From Ovis canadensis (Eukaryota; Chordata; Mammalia; Artiodactyla; Bovidae): DNA of 64,000 nucleotides. Positions within the stretch are counted from its first letter, which is position 1; the number at the start of each line of letters is the position of its first letter. Below are positions 23,100 to 33,900 of the stretch, piece by piece. Under the pieces are notes generated by a model. The model was given only the letters and a program-made list of their open reading frames with translations. It did no database searches and had not been told where the DNA came from. The stretch is from positions 49,260,501 to 49,324,500 of the forward strand of contig NC_091257.1 of assembly GCF_042477335.2 (NCBI RefSeq), written 5' to 3'. The position numbers were made by a program, and so were the translations under genes.

Positions 23100-24523
23100 T
23101 TGTTTTTTATTGTTTTAATTGAAGTGTTGTTTATTTACAGTATTGTGTTAATTTATGCTCTCCAGCCAACTGATTGTTATATATACATTTTTAAATGTTT
23201 TTTTCCATTTTGATTTAAAACAGAATGTTGAATATAATGCCCTGTGCTATACAGTAGGACTTTGTGGTTAATCCATCCTATATATCATAGTTTGCATCTG
23301 CCAACCCCAAGCTCCCAATTCATCTCTCTCCCATCCCCTTCTCCCACCTACCTGCCCTCCCGCCCCATAACCACAGATCTGTTCTCTGTGTCTGTGAGTC
23401 TGTTTCTGCTTTATAGATAGGAAGCAGTCTGTTTCTGCTTCATTTGTGTCATATTTTAGATTCCACTTATAAGTGGTATCATATGATCTCGGTCTTTCTG
23501 CTTTCTTCACTTAGTGTGGTAATCTCTAGTTGCATCCATGTTGCTGCAAACGGCATTATTTTCCTTTTTTATGACTGGGTAAAGCTCAACATTCAGAAAA
23601 CTAAGATCATGGCATCTGGTCCCATCACTTCATGGCAAATAGATGGGGAAACAGTGGAAACAGTGTCAGACTTTATTTTGGGGGGCTCCAAAATCACTGC
23701 AGATGGTGATTGCAGCCATGAAATTAAAAGACGCTTACTCCTTGGAAGGAAAGTTATGACCAACCTAGATAGCATATTAAAAAGCAGAGACGTTACTTTG
23801 CCAACAAAGGTCCGTCTAGTCAAGGCAGTGGGTTTTCCAGTGGTCATGTATGGATGTGAGAGTTGGACTGTGAAGAAAGCTGAGCGCTGAAGAATTGATG
23901 CTTTTGAACTGTGGTGTTGGAGAAGACTCTTGAGAATCCCTTGGACTGCAAGGAGATCCAACCAGTCCATTCTAAAGGAGATCAGTCCTGGTTGTTCATT
24001 GGAAGGACTGATACTAAAGCTGAAACTGCAATACTTTGGCCACCTCATGTGAAGAGTTGACTCATTGAAGAAGACCCTGATGCTGGGAGGGATTGGGGGC
24101 AGGAGGAGAAGGGGACAACAAAGTATGAGATGGCTGGATGGCATCACCGACTTGATGCATATGATTTTGGGTGAACTCTGGGAGTTGGTGATGGACAGGG
24201 AGGCCTGGAGTGCTGTGATTCATTGGGTCGCAAAGAGTCAGACACAACTGAGTAACTGAACTGAACTGAATATTCCATTGTGTACATGTTTCACATCTTT
24301 ATCCATTCATCTGACAATAGATATTTAAGTTATTTCCATGTCTTGCCAGTTGTAAATAGTACTTCTATGAACATAGGGGTGTGTGTCTTTTCTAATTATA
24401 GTTTTGTCCAGATACGTGCCCAGGAGTAGGATTGCTGGATCATATGATAGCTCTGTTTTTTTTGAGGTATCTCCAATATTGTTCTCCATAGTGCCTGTGC
24501 CAGTTCATATTCCTACCAACAGT
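23100..24523 (-). mobile_element. L1 LINE 3' part, interrupted by BovB
   Basis: The plus strand starts with a T-rich tail, then ATTTACAGTATTGTGTTAAT, the inverted L1 3' UTR (CCTGTGCTATACAGTAGGAC), and the inverted ORF2 C-terminus (GTTGCATCCATGTTGCTGC). After the BovB insertion it resumes at TATTCCATTGTGTACATGTT and ends near CCTACCAACAGTGTAG. Confidence 0.85.
23582..24270 (+). mobile_element. BovB LINE 3' part nested in L1
   Basis: Encodes the BovB C-terminal region over about 100 open codons (LNIQKTKIMASGPITSW, DGDCSHEIKRRLLLGRK, MTNLDSILKSR, VMYGCESWTVKKAE). After a stop it continues with [15 protein letters not shown] sequence and the terminal CTGAACTGAACTGAA. It lies exactly within the L1 sequence GGGTA|...|TATTCCATTG, so it is younger than that L1. 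Several stops show it is inactive. Confidence 0.93.
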
Positions 24524-25257
24524 GTAGTTGGCTCCCTTTAGAGAACTGGGTTTTATCTTAAGACCCTAGGAGCCCTTGGAGGGCTTCAGATAGGGAGAGC
24601 TGATTGCAGCCCTGCATTTTGAAAAGATCATTGTAGGTGCGGCATGGGGCATCAGATTGGAAGAGGATCTAACTAGATCCTAAGAGGCAGCCACCATGGT
24701 CGACTGGGCAAGAGATAAAGGCAGCCTGGACTAAAGTGGCCACCGAGGAGGTGGTGCACAGTGAGTAGGTTTAGAGATACTTAGGAGGTGAAATGGTTGG
24801 CACTGGCTGATGGGTTGGTGTGGGTGGTGAGGATAAAGGAAATGATAAGGATGACGGTTTTCTGGTTGTGTCACTTCAGTAATGGAGGTGGAGGCCATTC
24901 ACTTATGTGGGACTTTAGGGGTGGGGGTCAGTGGGTGTTGGCATCTGGGGCTGGGAGGAAACCATGAGCTTGCTTTTGGACAGTTTGGGTTTGAGGTATT
25001 GAGATAACTGGAGGAGATGTCAAATGGGGAAAGGCTTTGAGATGGGTGCACAGGGAGGAGACTAGAGAAGATACTGCAGTGCGGGGCTTGAAGATCTCTG
25101 TGCATGTTTATTGTCCCTTGTATCCTTTCCTTAATGGTTGCCTCAGGTGCCAGGGTGGCTGCTCAGTGTGACAAGCTCTGAGATGCTGGAATCTTGCCAG
25201 CATCTCTTCAAAAAACCAAGAAGAAACTAGAACTCCTCTTTAAAGACTGTGTTCAAA

Positions 25258-25590
25258 GTGGTGTTAAAGAAACAGACTTATAAACTTAGAGAACAATCTT
25301 ATAATTGCCAGAAGGTAAGGGTGGGGGAAGGGATAATTAGGGATTTGGGGATTGACATGTACACACTGCAATATTTAAAATAAACAGCAAGGACCTACTG
25401 TATAGCACAGGGAACTCTTCTCAATATTCTATAACAACCTAATTGGGAAAAGAATTGGAAAAAGAATAGATACATGTATATGTATAACTGAATCACTTTG
25501 TTGTACACCTGAAACTTAACACAACATTGTTAATCAACAGCACTCCAATATAAAATAAAAAGTTGAAGGAAAAAGAAAAAATGAGATGAA
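25258..25590 (+). mobile_element. L1 LINE 3' end, sense
   Basis: ACTTATAAACTTAGAGAACA, AAGGACCTACTGTATAGCAC, ACTGAATCACTTTGTTGTAC and ACACAACATTGTTAATCAAC are the ruminant L1 3' UTR in sense order, ending in an A-rich tail at about 25555-25590. Confidence 0.88.
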
Positions 25591-26304
25591 AAGTAATATT
25601 TCATCCTTTGAAAACCTGAAATAATAGCATACCATTCACATAATCTAGAATCTTTAGAACAAGAAATATTGATGAATTAGGAAGTAAAGTTTTAGGAAAA
25701 CAATTGAGAAGCATTCTCACTTCTCAGACTCCCTGAAATGCCCTAGTGAGCCTGGTTCCAAGGGAAAGACGGGCTTATTTCTTCTGATTTTGTTTTATTT
25801 TTAAAATATGGTTGATTTACAATGTTGTGTTAGTTTCAGGTATGAATTTCAGTTATATATATATGTGATTTACAGTGTTGTGTTAGTTTCAGTTGTGACT
25901 TTTAGTTTTTTTGTGTATATATGTATATATATACACACACACAGTTTTAAGATTCTTTTCTGTTAAGGGTTGTTACAAGATATTGAATACAGTTTCCTGT
26001 GCTATACAGTAAATCCTTGTTGATTAGCTATTTTATATATAGTGTATATATGTTAACCCCAAACTGCTAATTTATTCCTCCCCTCCTTCCCTTTTTGGTA
26101 ACTGTGTTTTTCTATATGTCTGTGAGTCTGTTTCTGTTTTGTAAACAAGTTCATCTATCATTTTCTCTTTTTTTAGATTCCGCATATAGGTGATACCATA
26201 TATTTGTCTTTGTCTGACTTACTTCCCTTAGTATGATCATCTTTAGGTACATGTTGCTGTAAATGGCATTATTTATTCTTTTTTATGGTTGAGTAGGATT
26301 CCAT

Positions 26305-26360
<56 letters not shown>
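26305..26360. repeat. TG/TA microsatellite within L1
   Basis: TGTGTGTGTG followed by more than 20 TA units, placed where the L1 ORF2/3' region has a short TA-rich run (after ATTCCATTGTG). Likely highly polymorphic. Confidence 0.92.
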
Positions 26361-26363
<3 letters not shown>

Positions 26364-27020
26364 CATATCTTCTTTATCCGTTCCTCTGTCAATCTAAGTG
26401 GACACTTAAGATTCTATGTCTTGACGTTTGTGTATAGTGCTGCTATGAACATAGGGGGTGCATGTATCTTCTTGAATTGCAGTTTTTCTCTGAACATAAG
26501 CCCAGGAATGGGATTGCTGGATTGTATGTTGATGGTGTTTCTAGTTTTATGAGGAACGTCCATACTTTTCTACATAATGGTTGCACCAATCTACATTCCC
26601 ACCAATAGTGTAGGAGGGTTCCCTTTTATCCACACCCTTTCTTAGCATTTATTATTTGTGGATGTTTTGGTGAGGGCCATTCCTGACCAGTGTGAGGAGT
26701 TACCTCATTGCAGTTTCCATTTGTATTTCTCTAATAATTAGTGATGTTGAGCATATTTTCTTTTTTTTTTTTGCCTTAGGATATGTCTTCTTTGGAGAAA
26801 TATCTACTTAGATCTTTCACCCATCTTTGTTTTTTTGATATTGAGCTGCATGAGATATTTGTATATCTTGGAGATTAATCCCTGTTGATTGCTTTATTTG
26901 CAAATACGTTCTTCTATTCTGTGGGTTGTCTTTTCATTTTGCTTATGGTCTCCTTTGCTGTGAAACACTTTTAAGTTTAATTAGATCCTATTTGTTTATT
27001 TTTATTTCCATTACTCTAGG

Positions 27021-27100
27021 TTGTTGTTCAGTTGCTCAGTCATGTCTGACTCTTTCTGATCTCATGGAGTGCAGTATACCAGGCTTCCCTGTCCTTCACT
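27021..27100 (-). mobile_element. 80-bp BovB tail insertion in L1 with TSD
   Basis: TTGTTGTTCAGTTGCTCAGT to CCTGTCCTTCACT is the inverted extreme 3' end of BovB. It is flanked by an 11-bp duplication of the L1 sequence with one mismatch, ATTACTCTAGG at 27010-27020 and ATTACTCTGGG at 27101-27111. It therefore postdates the L1. Confidence 0.88.
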
Positions 27101-28174
27101 ATTACTCTGGGAGGTGGATTCAAAAAGATACTGCTTCGATTTATGTCAAAGAGTGTTCTGCCTACATTTTCCTCTAAGAATTTTATAGTTTCTCATATTA
27201 CCTTTAGGTCTTTAACCCATTTTGAGTTTATTTCTGTGTATATTGTTTCATGTAGGTGTCTGGTTTTCCCAGCACCGCTTATTGAAGAGCCTGTCTTTTC
27301 TCCATAGTATATTCTTGCCTCCTTTGTTGTAGATTACTTGACCACAGGTGCGTGGGTTTATCTCTGGGCTTTCTATCCTGTTCCGTTGGTCTGTATTTCT
27401 GTTTTTGTGCCAGTACCATACTGTTTCGATTACTATAGCTTTGTAGTACAGTCTGCTGTCAGGAAGCCTGAGTCCTCCTGCTCCATTTTTCTTTCTCAGA
27501 ATTGCTTTGGCTATTGGGGGTCTTCTGTGTTTCCATACAAATTTAAAAGCTTTTTATTCTAGTTCTATGAAAAATGCCATTGGTAATTTGATAGAGATAG
27601 TATTGGGTCTGTAGATTGACTTGGATAATGCAGTCATTTTGACAACATTTATTTCTCTGGTCTAAGAGCACAGCATATCTTTCTATCTGTGTCATCTTCA
27701 ACTTATTTCATCAGTGTCTTACAGTTTTCAGAGTACAGGTCGTTTGCCTCCTTAGGTACATTTATTCCTAGGTATTTTATTATTTTTGATGTGATGGGAG
27801 TTGGGATTGTTTCCTTAATTTCTATTTACAGTCTTTCATTGTTAGTGCATGGAAATACAAGAGATTTCTGTGTGTTAATTTTGTATCCTGCAACCTTACT
27901 GAATTCAGTGATGAGCTCAAGTAGTTTTCTGGTAGCATCTTTAAGATTTTCTGTGTATAGTATCATGTCATCTGCAGACAGTGACATTTTCACTTCTTCC
28001 TTTCCAATTTGGATCTTTTTCTTCTCTGATTGCTGTGTCTAGGGCTTCCAAAAGTATGTTGAATAAAAGTGACAGTAGTGACCATCCTTGTACTGATCTT
28101 AGAGGAAATGCTCTCAGCTTTTCATTGTTGACTGTGATGTTAGCTCTTGGTTGTCTTATATTGATATCTATAGA

Positions 28175-29500
28175 ACATTCCATCTGAAAGGAGCAGAATA
28201 CACATTCTTTTCAAGTGCATATGGAACATTCTCTAGGATAGATCACATGCTTGGCCATAGAGCAAACCTCATCAAATTTAGGAAAATTGAAATCATGTCA
28301 GGCATCTTTTCCAAACTCAGTGCTATGAGATTAGAAAATCAACTACAAAGAAAAACTGTGATAAACACAAATAAGTGAAGGCTAAGTAACATGTTACTAA
28401 ACAACCAGTGCATCACCAAAGACATCAAAGCAGAAATAAATACCTAGAGACAGATGAAAATGAAAACATGACAGCCTAAAACCTTCGGCACAAGGAAAGC
28501 CGTTCTAGGAGGGGAGTTTATAGCAACGCAGTCTTACCCCAGGAAGCAGGAAAATTCTCGAAGAGACAACCTAAGCTTCCACCTAAAGCAACTAGAGAAG
28601 GAACAAACAAAACTCAAGGTTAGTATAGGAAAAGAAAATTTAATGATCAGAGCAGAAATAAATGAAATAGAGGTGAAGAAAATAACAGAAAAGATCAATG
28701 AATCTAAAAGCTGGCTCTTTGAAAAGGTAAACAAAATTGATAAACCCTTAGCCAGACTCATCAAGAAAAAAAAAGGGGGAGGGCTCAAGTCAATAAAATT
28801 AGAAATGAAAAAGGAGAAGTTACAGTTGACTCCACAGAAATATGAAGGATCGTAAAAGACTACTACAAGCAACTATATGCCAATAAAATGGACAACTTGG
28901 AAGAAATGCACAAATTCTTGGAAAGGTACAATCTTCTAAGACTGAACCAGGAAGGAATAGAAAATATGAACAGACCAATCACAAGTACTGAAATCGTAAC
29001 TGTGATTTAAAAAATTTACAACAAACAAAAGTCTAGGACCAGATGGCTTCACAGACAAATTCTATCAAACTTTCAGTGAAGAGGTGTAACACTCATCCTT
29101 CTCAAACTCATAGAAAAAACACTCCAAAGCTCATTCTATGAGGCTACCATCACCCTGATAGAAACACCAGACAAAGCTACCACACACACAAAAAAGATTA
29201 CAGGCCAGTATCACTGATGAACATAGACACAAAATTCCTCAACAAAACACTAGCAAACCCAATCTAATGGCACCTTAAAAGGATCATGCGCCATTCTCAA
29301 GTAGGATTTATCAGTCAGTATAATACACCACATTAACAAATTGAAGAATAAGAACCATATGATTATCTCAGTGGACTCAGAAAAAGCTTTTGACAAAATC
29401 CAATACCAATTTGTGATTAAAACACTTGAGAAAGTGGGCATAGAGAGAACCTACGTCAACGTAAGAAAGGCCATATACGACATATCCACAACTAATAGCA
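28175..29500 (+). mobile_element. L1 LINE ORF2 upstream segment, inverted relative to its 3' part
   Basis: The plus strand encodes degenerate ORF2 from just after the endonuclease region (AEYTFFSSAYGTFSRIDHML near 28195) through [20 protein letters not shown] near 28700 to SEKAFDKIQYQFVIKTLEKV and [10 protein letters not shown] near 29500. The last codons correspond to the ORF2 position just before where the minus-strand segment starts at 28172. The two pieces are consecutive in ORF2 but opposite in strand, the twin-priming signature. Frameshifts and stops show it is dead. Confidence 0.88.
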
Positions 29501-29703
29501 CGTATCTTTTCAAATGTGTGTTTTTTTCTTTTCTGGATATATACCAGGAGTTGGATTGCTGGATCATATAGAAACTTTAATTTTTTAAGGACCCTCCATG
29601 CTGTTTTCCATAGTGGCTGCACTGATTCATATTCCCACCAACAGTGTAGGAGGGTTTCCTTTTCTCCACACCCTCTCAAGCATCTATCATCTGTAGACTT
29701 TTT

Positions 29704-30574
29704 GTTGTTCAATCATGTCCAGCTCTTTGTGACCCTATGGACTATAGCACGCCAGGCTTCCCTGTCCTTCACTATCTCCTGGTGTTTGCTCAGACTCATG
29801 TCCATTGTGTCGATGATGCCAACCACCTCATCCTCTGTCACCCCTTTTTCCTCTTGCCCTCAATCTTTCTCAACATCAGGGTCTTTTCCAGTGAGTCAGC
29901 TCTTTGCACCAGGTGACCAAAGTACTGGAGATTCAGGTTCAGCAACAGTCCTTCCAGTGAATATTGAGGGTTCATTTCCTTTATGATCGACTAGTTAGGT
30001 CTCCTTGCTGTCTAAGGGCCTCTCAAGAGTCCTCTCCAGCACCATGATTTGAAAGCATCAATTTTCAGCACTCAACCTTGTTTATGGTCTGTCGCATCCT
30101 TACATGACTACTGGAAAGTGAAGTCGCTCAGTCGTGTCCGACTCTTTGTGACTCCATGGACTGTAGCCTGCCAGTCCCCTCTGTCCACAGAATTTTCCAG
30201 GAAAGAGTACTGGAGTGGGTTGCCGTTTCCTTCTCCAGGGGATCTTCCCGACCCAGGGATTGAACCGGGTCTCTTATCGCAGGTAGATGCGTTACCACCT
30301 GAGCCACAAGGGAAGCCCTGCTGGAAAAAGCATAACTTTCACTATATGGACCTTCGTAGGCAGAATGATGTCTGCTTTTTAACATGCTGTCTAGGTTGGT
30401 CATAACTTTTCTTTCAAGGAGCAGGCATCTTTTAATTTCATGGCTGCAGTCACCATCTACAGTGGTTTTGGAGCCCAAGAAAATAAAATCTATTACTGTT
30501 CCCACTTTCCCCCTATCTGTTTGCCATGAAGTGATGGGACCAGATGCCATGATCTTCGTTTTTGAGTGTTGAGT
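29704..30574 (-). mobile_element. BovB LINE 3' part nested in L1
   Basis: The plus strand starts GTTGTTCAATCATGTCCAGC, runs through CCAGTGAGTCAGCTCTTTGC, and after a SINE resumes with GCTGTCTAGGTTGGTCATAA, ending ATGATCTTCGTTTTTGAG. The minus strand encodes MASGPITSWQTD and DGDCSHEIKRCLLLERK. GACTTTTT (left) and GAGTTTTT (right) may be the target duplication. Confidence 0.9.
30118..30320 (-). mobile_element. Bov-tA SINE nested in BovB with TSD
   Basis: Inverted Bov-tA from GTGAAGTCGCTCAGTCGTGT to GAGCCACAAGGGAAGCCCTG. The BovB target CTGGAAA is duplicated exactly at 30111-30117 and 30321-30327, and the flanking BovB sequence joins up when the SINE is removed. Confidence 0.93.
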
Positions 30575-30999
30575 TTTTAATGATGGTCATTCTGACTGGT
30601 GTGAGGTGGTAACCCATTGCAGTTTTGGATTTTATTTCTCTAATAATTAGTGATGTTGAGCACCTTGTCGTGTACCTACTGGTCATCTGTATGTCTTTGG
30701 AGAACTGCCCATGGTCTTCTGCCCATTTTTTGAGCGGGTTTATTTTTTTATATTGTGCTGTATGAGCTGTTTGTATATTTTGAAAGTTAAGCCCTTGTCA
30801 GTCACATTGCAAATATTTTCTGACATTCTGTAGGTTGCCTTTTCATTTTGTGTCTGGTTGGGTCTGGCTCTTCTGATGTGGGATGGAGGTCTCTCTGTGT
30901 GCCTTCAGGAGCTTCTCAGAGGCCCCTCTCTGGGGCATTCATGAGACTGTCCTTGTGATGTTTCCCTCATATAGGGGGGTCTCCCTGTCACTTTGAAAG

Positions 31000-31770
31000 T
31001 TGAGATAGTGGGGTGACTTCCAGTGCCAGAACCAGTTCTCTGAGTCTCCCAGCACATTTGGTTGTTGAGCAGTTCAGCTCAACTCTGACACTAATGACCC
31101 AGAATGAGAGCAAACCTCCAGGTTATGGGCTGCTTTTCCCAAGGCTGCCCCCACTTCAGACGCCAGTTACAGGTCGTGAGCATCCCCTGCTATTGACCAA
31201 CTGACTCTAAGTCAGGGATTCCCTTCATAATTTGCTAGAATATCTCCCAGAACTCAGGAGCGCACTGTGCTTACATTTACCAGTTTATTATAAGGGATGT
31301 CACGAAGGATACATATGAACATCCAGATGGGGAGATACGCAGGGCGAGGCTGGAAGGGTGCTCTTGGGGTGTACCACCCTCCTGGCGCATGGATGTGTCC
31401 ACCAACCTGAACCCTGTGCCACTGGGATTTTCATGGAGCCTTCATCATGTAGACATGATTGATCAGTAACTCAGTCCCCAGTCCCCCTCTCTTCCCCAGA
31501 GGCTGGGGTTTGCGGCTGAAAGTTCCTAGCTTCTAATCGTGGTTTGGTCTCTGGCAACTTACTTTAGGGGCCCACCAGGATTTATCCCATTAGGACAAAA
31601 AGTTCTCTCATCACCCAGGAAATTCCAAGAGATGTTCCCAAAGACCAAAGAATAGGACAAAAGAGACTCCTATCCCCCTATCACCAGAGATTCCAAGGCT
31701 TTGAGAGGCTCTGAATCAGGAGCCAGGGACAAGGACCAAATGCCTATTTCTTCTTATATACAGGGGGCTG
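31000..31770 (-). mobile_element. Old LTR-like element, family not assigned
   Basis: ATAATTTGCTAGAATATCTC, ACCAGTTTATTATAAGGGAT, GATACATATGAACATCCAGA, and later TCACCCAGGAAATTCCAAGA followed by CAAGGACCAAATGCCTATTT are familiar from an old mammalian LTR read in antisense. TTTATTATAA near 31288 is an inverted AATAAA-containing motif. Boundaries are approximate. Confidence 0.45.
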
Positions 31771-31841
31771 GTCCACCCTGGAGTAGGGTAGGGGGCACTC
31801 CCTGGGAATTCTAGAACCTTCTGCAGCTAAGATTCCACAGT

Positions 31842-32030
31842 GGGCTTCCCTGACGCTCAGCTGGTAAAGAAGCCACCTGCAATGTGGGAGACTTGGGTTT
31901 GATTCCTAGGTTGGGAAGATCCCCCAGAGAAGGAAATAGCTACCCTCTCCAGTATTCTGGCCTGGAGAATTCCATGGACTATACAGTCCATGGAATCGCA
32001 AAGAGTCGGACACAACTGAGTGACTTTCAC
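31842..32030 (+). mobile_element. Bov-tA SINE
   Basis: GGGCTTCCCTGACGCTCAGC at the head, AGGTTGGGAAGATCCCCCAG in the body, and GGACACAACTGAGTGACTTT at the tail. The region between carries a short internal deletion (AATTCCATGGACTATACAGT). Confidence 0.93.
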
Positions 32031-32364
32031 TTCACTTCAAGCTTCTGCAGCAGCTGCTGCCTGTCTCCCAACCTGCCCTGAGCACCACCCTTACCTGCTG
32101 GCGGGGGACACTCATCTCTGATGCTAGAACCACCTCTGACCGGGGCATCAGGGTCAGGAGACCCCCAGGACACAGGAACAGGGTGTTGGGGGTGGGGTGG
32201 GAAGGAGGCCTGTTCATGCTTCCAGTGTGTGTCTCTGGTGTGTGACTGTCTCACAAACATGGGATCTCTTCCATCACAGGCACGTGCAGCAGCAGGAAGA
32301 GGCTGATACTCAGCACTCATCGAGTTTCTCATCTGGGGAATCTTAGCCATATTATGGCCAATCT

Positions 32365-32515
32365 TCAGATACTGCTGGGAGGTATAACTAGCCCCCATTT
32401 TACAGATGAGTAACCTGAGGCTCACACATATTGAAAACTTGCTCAAGTTAAGTGTTAGAGGCAGGATCCAGACCCACATCTGGTGGACACCAGTGTCTGT
32501 TCTGTATGCCTCCAA
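32365..32515 (-). mobile_element. MIR SINE
   Basis: CCCCCATTTTACAGATGAGT, then CCTGAGGCTCACACA and TAAGTGTTAGAGGCAGGATC are the inverted core of MIR. Confidence 0.75.
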
Positions 32516-33399
32516 GTTCATGCTGGGGACAGAAACCAGACCCAAGAGCTGATCCCTGGAGGCTGGCCAGACCCATGCCACAGTTGGCTGACTTACCCGT
32601 AAACTTAAACCAGGGAGCTGAGAGCCCAGACAGGCTGCAGAAACCCTGTTCATGGTTTGCAGCCTTCGCTGGTCTGGCAGGGTGGAGGGGAATTTTCCTC
32701 AGCTACTTCTAAGCTCTTCTGGTGTCTCTGGGACCCTATTTGGAGGCTCATAGGCCTCTTCATGAATTGAACTTTCCATCCCTGGCAGGGGCCCCTCTTC
32801 TTCCTTGAGACACAGCCCATCAGGAACCCCTCCCACATTAGGCCCCCATTCCTCCACCTTGTGGAGGTATCAGAGCTGGACTTGGGGAGAATGTGGTGGT
32901 CAGTCCACCAGCTGGTGTAGACAAGCTGTAAAGCTCTGCACACAAACAGCTTGGCCCCCGTGGAGAAGGATGGCCACCCAGGGCTGTCCCTACCCACTTT
33001 TCCTTCTGCCCATCAGAGCTCTTAACTCACTTTCTTTGGCCAGAGAGACTGGTGGGGGAGGGGCAGCCAAGCTGTGCCCACAGGGCAACTCTGCTCCTAT
33101 ATTTAAACCCAAAGATGTGTCCACATCTGTTGAACCTCCCTCCTCTCTGTGAACCCTTTCGCAGCCTCCCCCTCCCTCCCCCAACTCCCCTGATGGTCCT
33201 AGGTGCCCCATTACTGTTCAGAACACCCCAGACTTAAGTAGTTGGGAGAAAAAAGTACCTGATGAGCATCACACTTTAGACTGCTTCTACCCCTCCAAAT
33301 CCCTCTTGACCTCCATGGAGGACTTGACGTCTGTTTACCCATCATGGCAAGTGGTGTACACACGCCATCTTGTGACCTCCTTAGGAAATGATTTTTCTG

Positions 33400-33640
33400 G
33401 AGGCCCCTCTCCTTGTATGGACATCAGCGGCTCGCCAGCCATCTCCAGCGACTCCTTAGCGCCCAGCAGATCGCAAGGTTCCAGGCTTTGCTTAGTCATT
33501 GCAGGATGGCTGGGCGTATGGCCGCCTCCAGCCCAACGCTATTATAAATAGCCTTGCTGCCTCCCAGTGTTTTTGCCCTGAATCACCCACTGCTTAGCTG
33601 TTTAACTGTTTCCTGGGGAGGGGAAGCAGGAATGTGCTTT
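33400..33640. promoter_or_regulatory. Candidate muscle-type regulatory cluster
   Basis: Unique, moderately CpG-containing DNA with a CArG-like CCTTGTATGG at 33411-33420 (one G in the A/T core), a consensus MEF2 site TTATAAATAG at 33542-33551 that also reads as a TATA box, and a TEAD/M-CAT-like GGAATGTG at 33629-33636. SVIL is strongly expressed in muscle, so a downstream enhancer is conceivable, but each motif is short and could occur by chance. Confidence 0.25.
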
Positions 33641-33702
33641 AACCTCTGGAATCCCACTCCCTGCCCACAGTGATGCTGAGTCCAGGAAGAGCTTCATAAA
33701 AG

Positions 33703-33900
33703 AATTAGCCACTTCTTGAGCCCTTGCTCTGCGCCAGGCACCAGATAAAGCATTTTCCATGTGTTTTCTCATCTAATCCTCAGAGTGTCCCTGTGCAGTG
33801 GGGGCCATTGGGGTTCTTACTGTATAAATGGGGAAACTGGCCCTTAAAGCGATGAAGGAATTCTCCCCTTCACATAGCTAGTGAACAGTGGGGCATCAGT
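33703..33900 (-). mobile_element. MIR SINE
   Basis: TCTGCGCCAGGCACCAGATA, TTTTCTCATCTAATCCTCAG, TATAAATGGGGAAACTGGCC and TCACATAGCTAGTGAACAGT are inverted MIR in order. Confidence 0.82.

Larger units (their letters stand above)
25793..28172 (-). mobile_element. L1 LINE 3' segment of a 5'-inverted insertion
   Basis: The plus strand runs from an inverted poly-A (TTTTGTTTTATTTTTA) through the inverted L1 3' UTR and ORF2 to near 28172. There the minus strand encodes reverse-transcriptase sequence (RANITVNNEKLRAFPLRS, then [18 protein letters not shown]) with the frame broken by stops. The upstream part of ORF2 continues on the other side of 28172 but in opposite orientation. Contains a microsatellite and an 80-bp BovB tail insertion. 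Confidence 0.88.
29501..30853 (-). mobile_element. L1 LINE internal fragment hosting nested insertions
   Basis: Inverted L1 ORF2 sequence at 29501-29703 (TGGATATATACCAGGAGTTG, CCCACCAACAGTGTAGGAGG, CTGTAGACTTTTT) resumes at 30575-30853 (GATGGTCATTCTGACTGGTG, TAATAATTAGTGATGTTGAG). The fragment lacks its 3' UTR. The gap is filled by BovB, which in turn contains a Bov-tA SINE. Confidence 0.85.

Noticed and set aside
23444..23890. 148-codon plus-strand ORF as a gene
   Set aside because: Its first third is antisense L1 and the rest is the BovB C-terminal ORF. It is a fusion created by nested insertion.
26289..28042. Several hydrophobic ORFs resembling membrane proteins
   Set aside because: They are antisense translations of AT-rich L1 ORF2, which yields Phe/Leu/Ile/Ser-rich frames.
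31811..32056. CTTCTGCAGC on both sides of the Bov-tA at 31842-32030 as its TSD
   Set aside because: The left copy is about 18 bp away from the SINE start, so the match is more likely coincidental.
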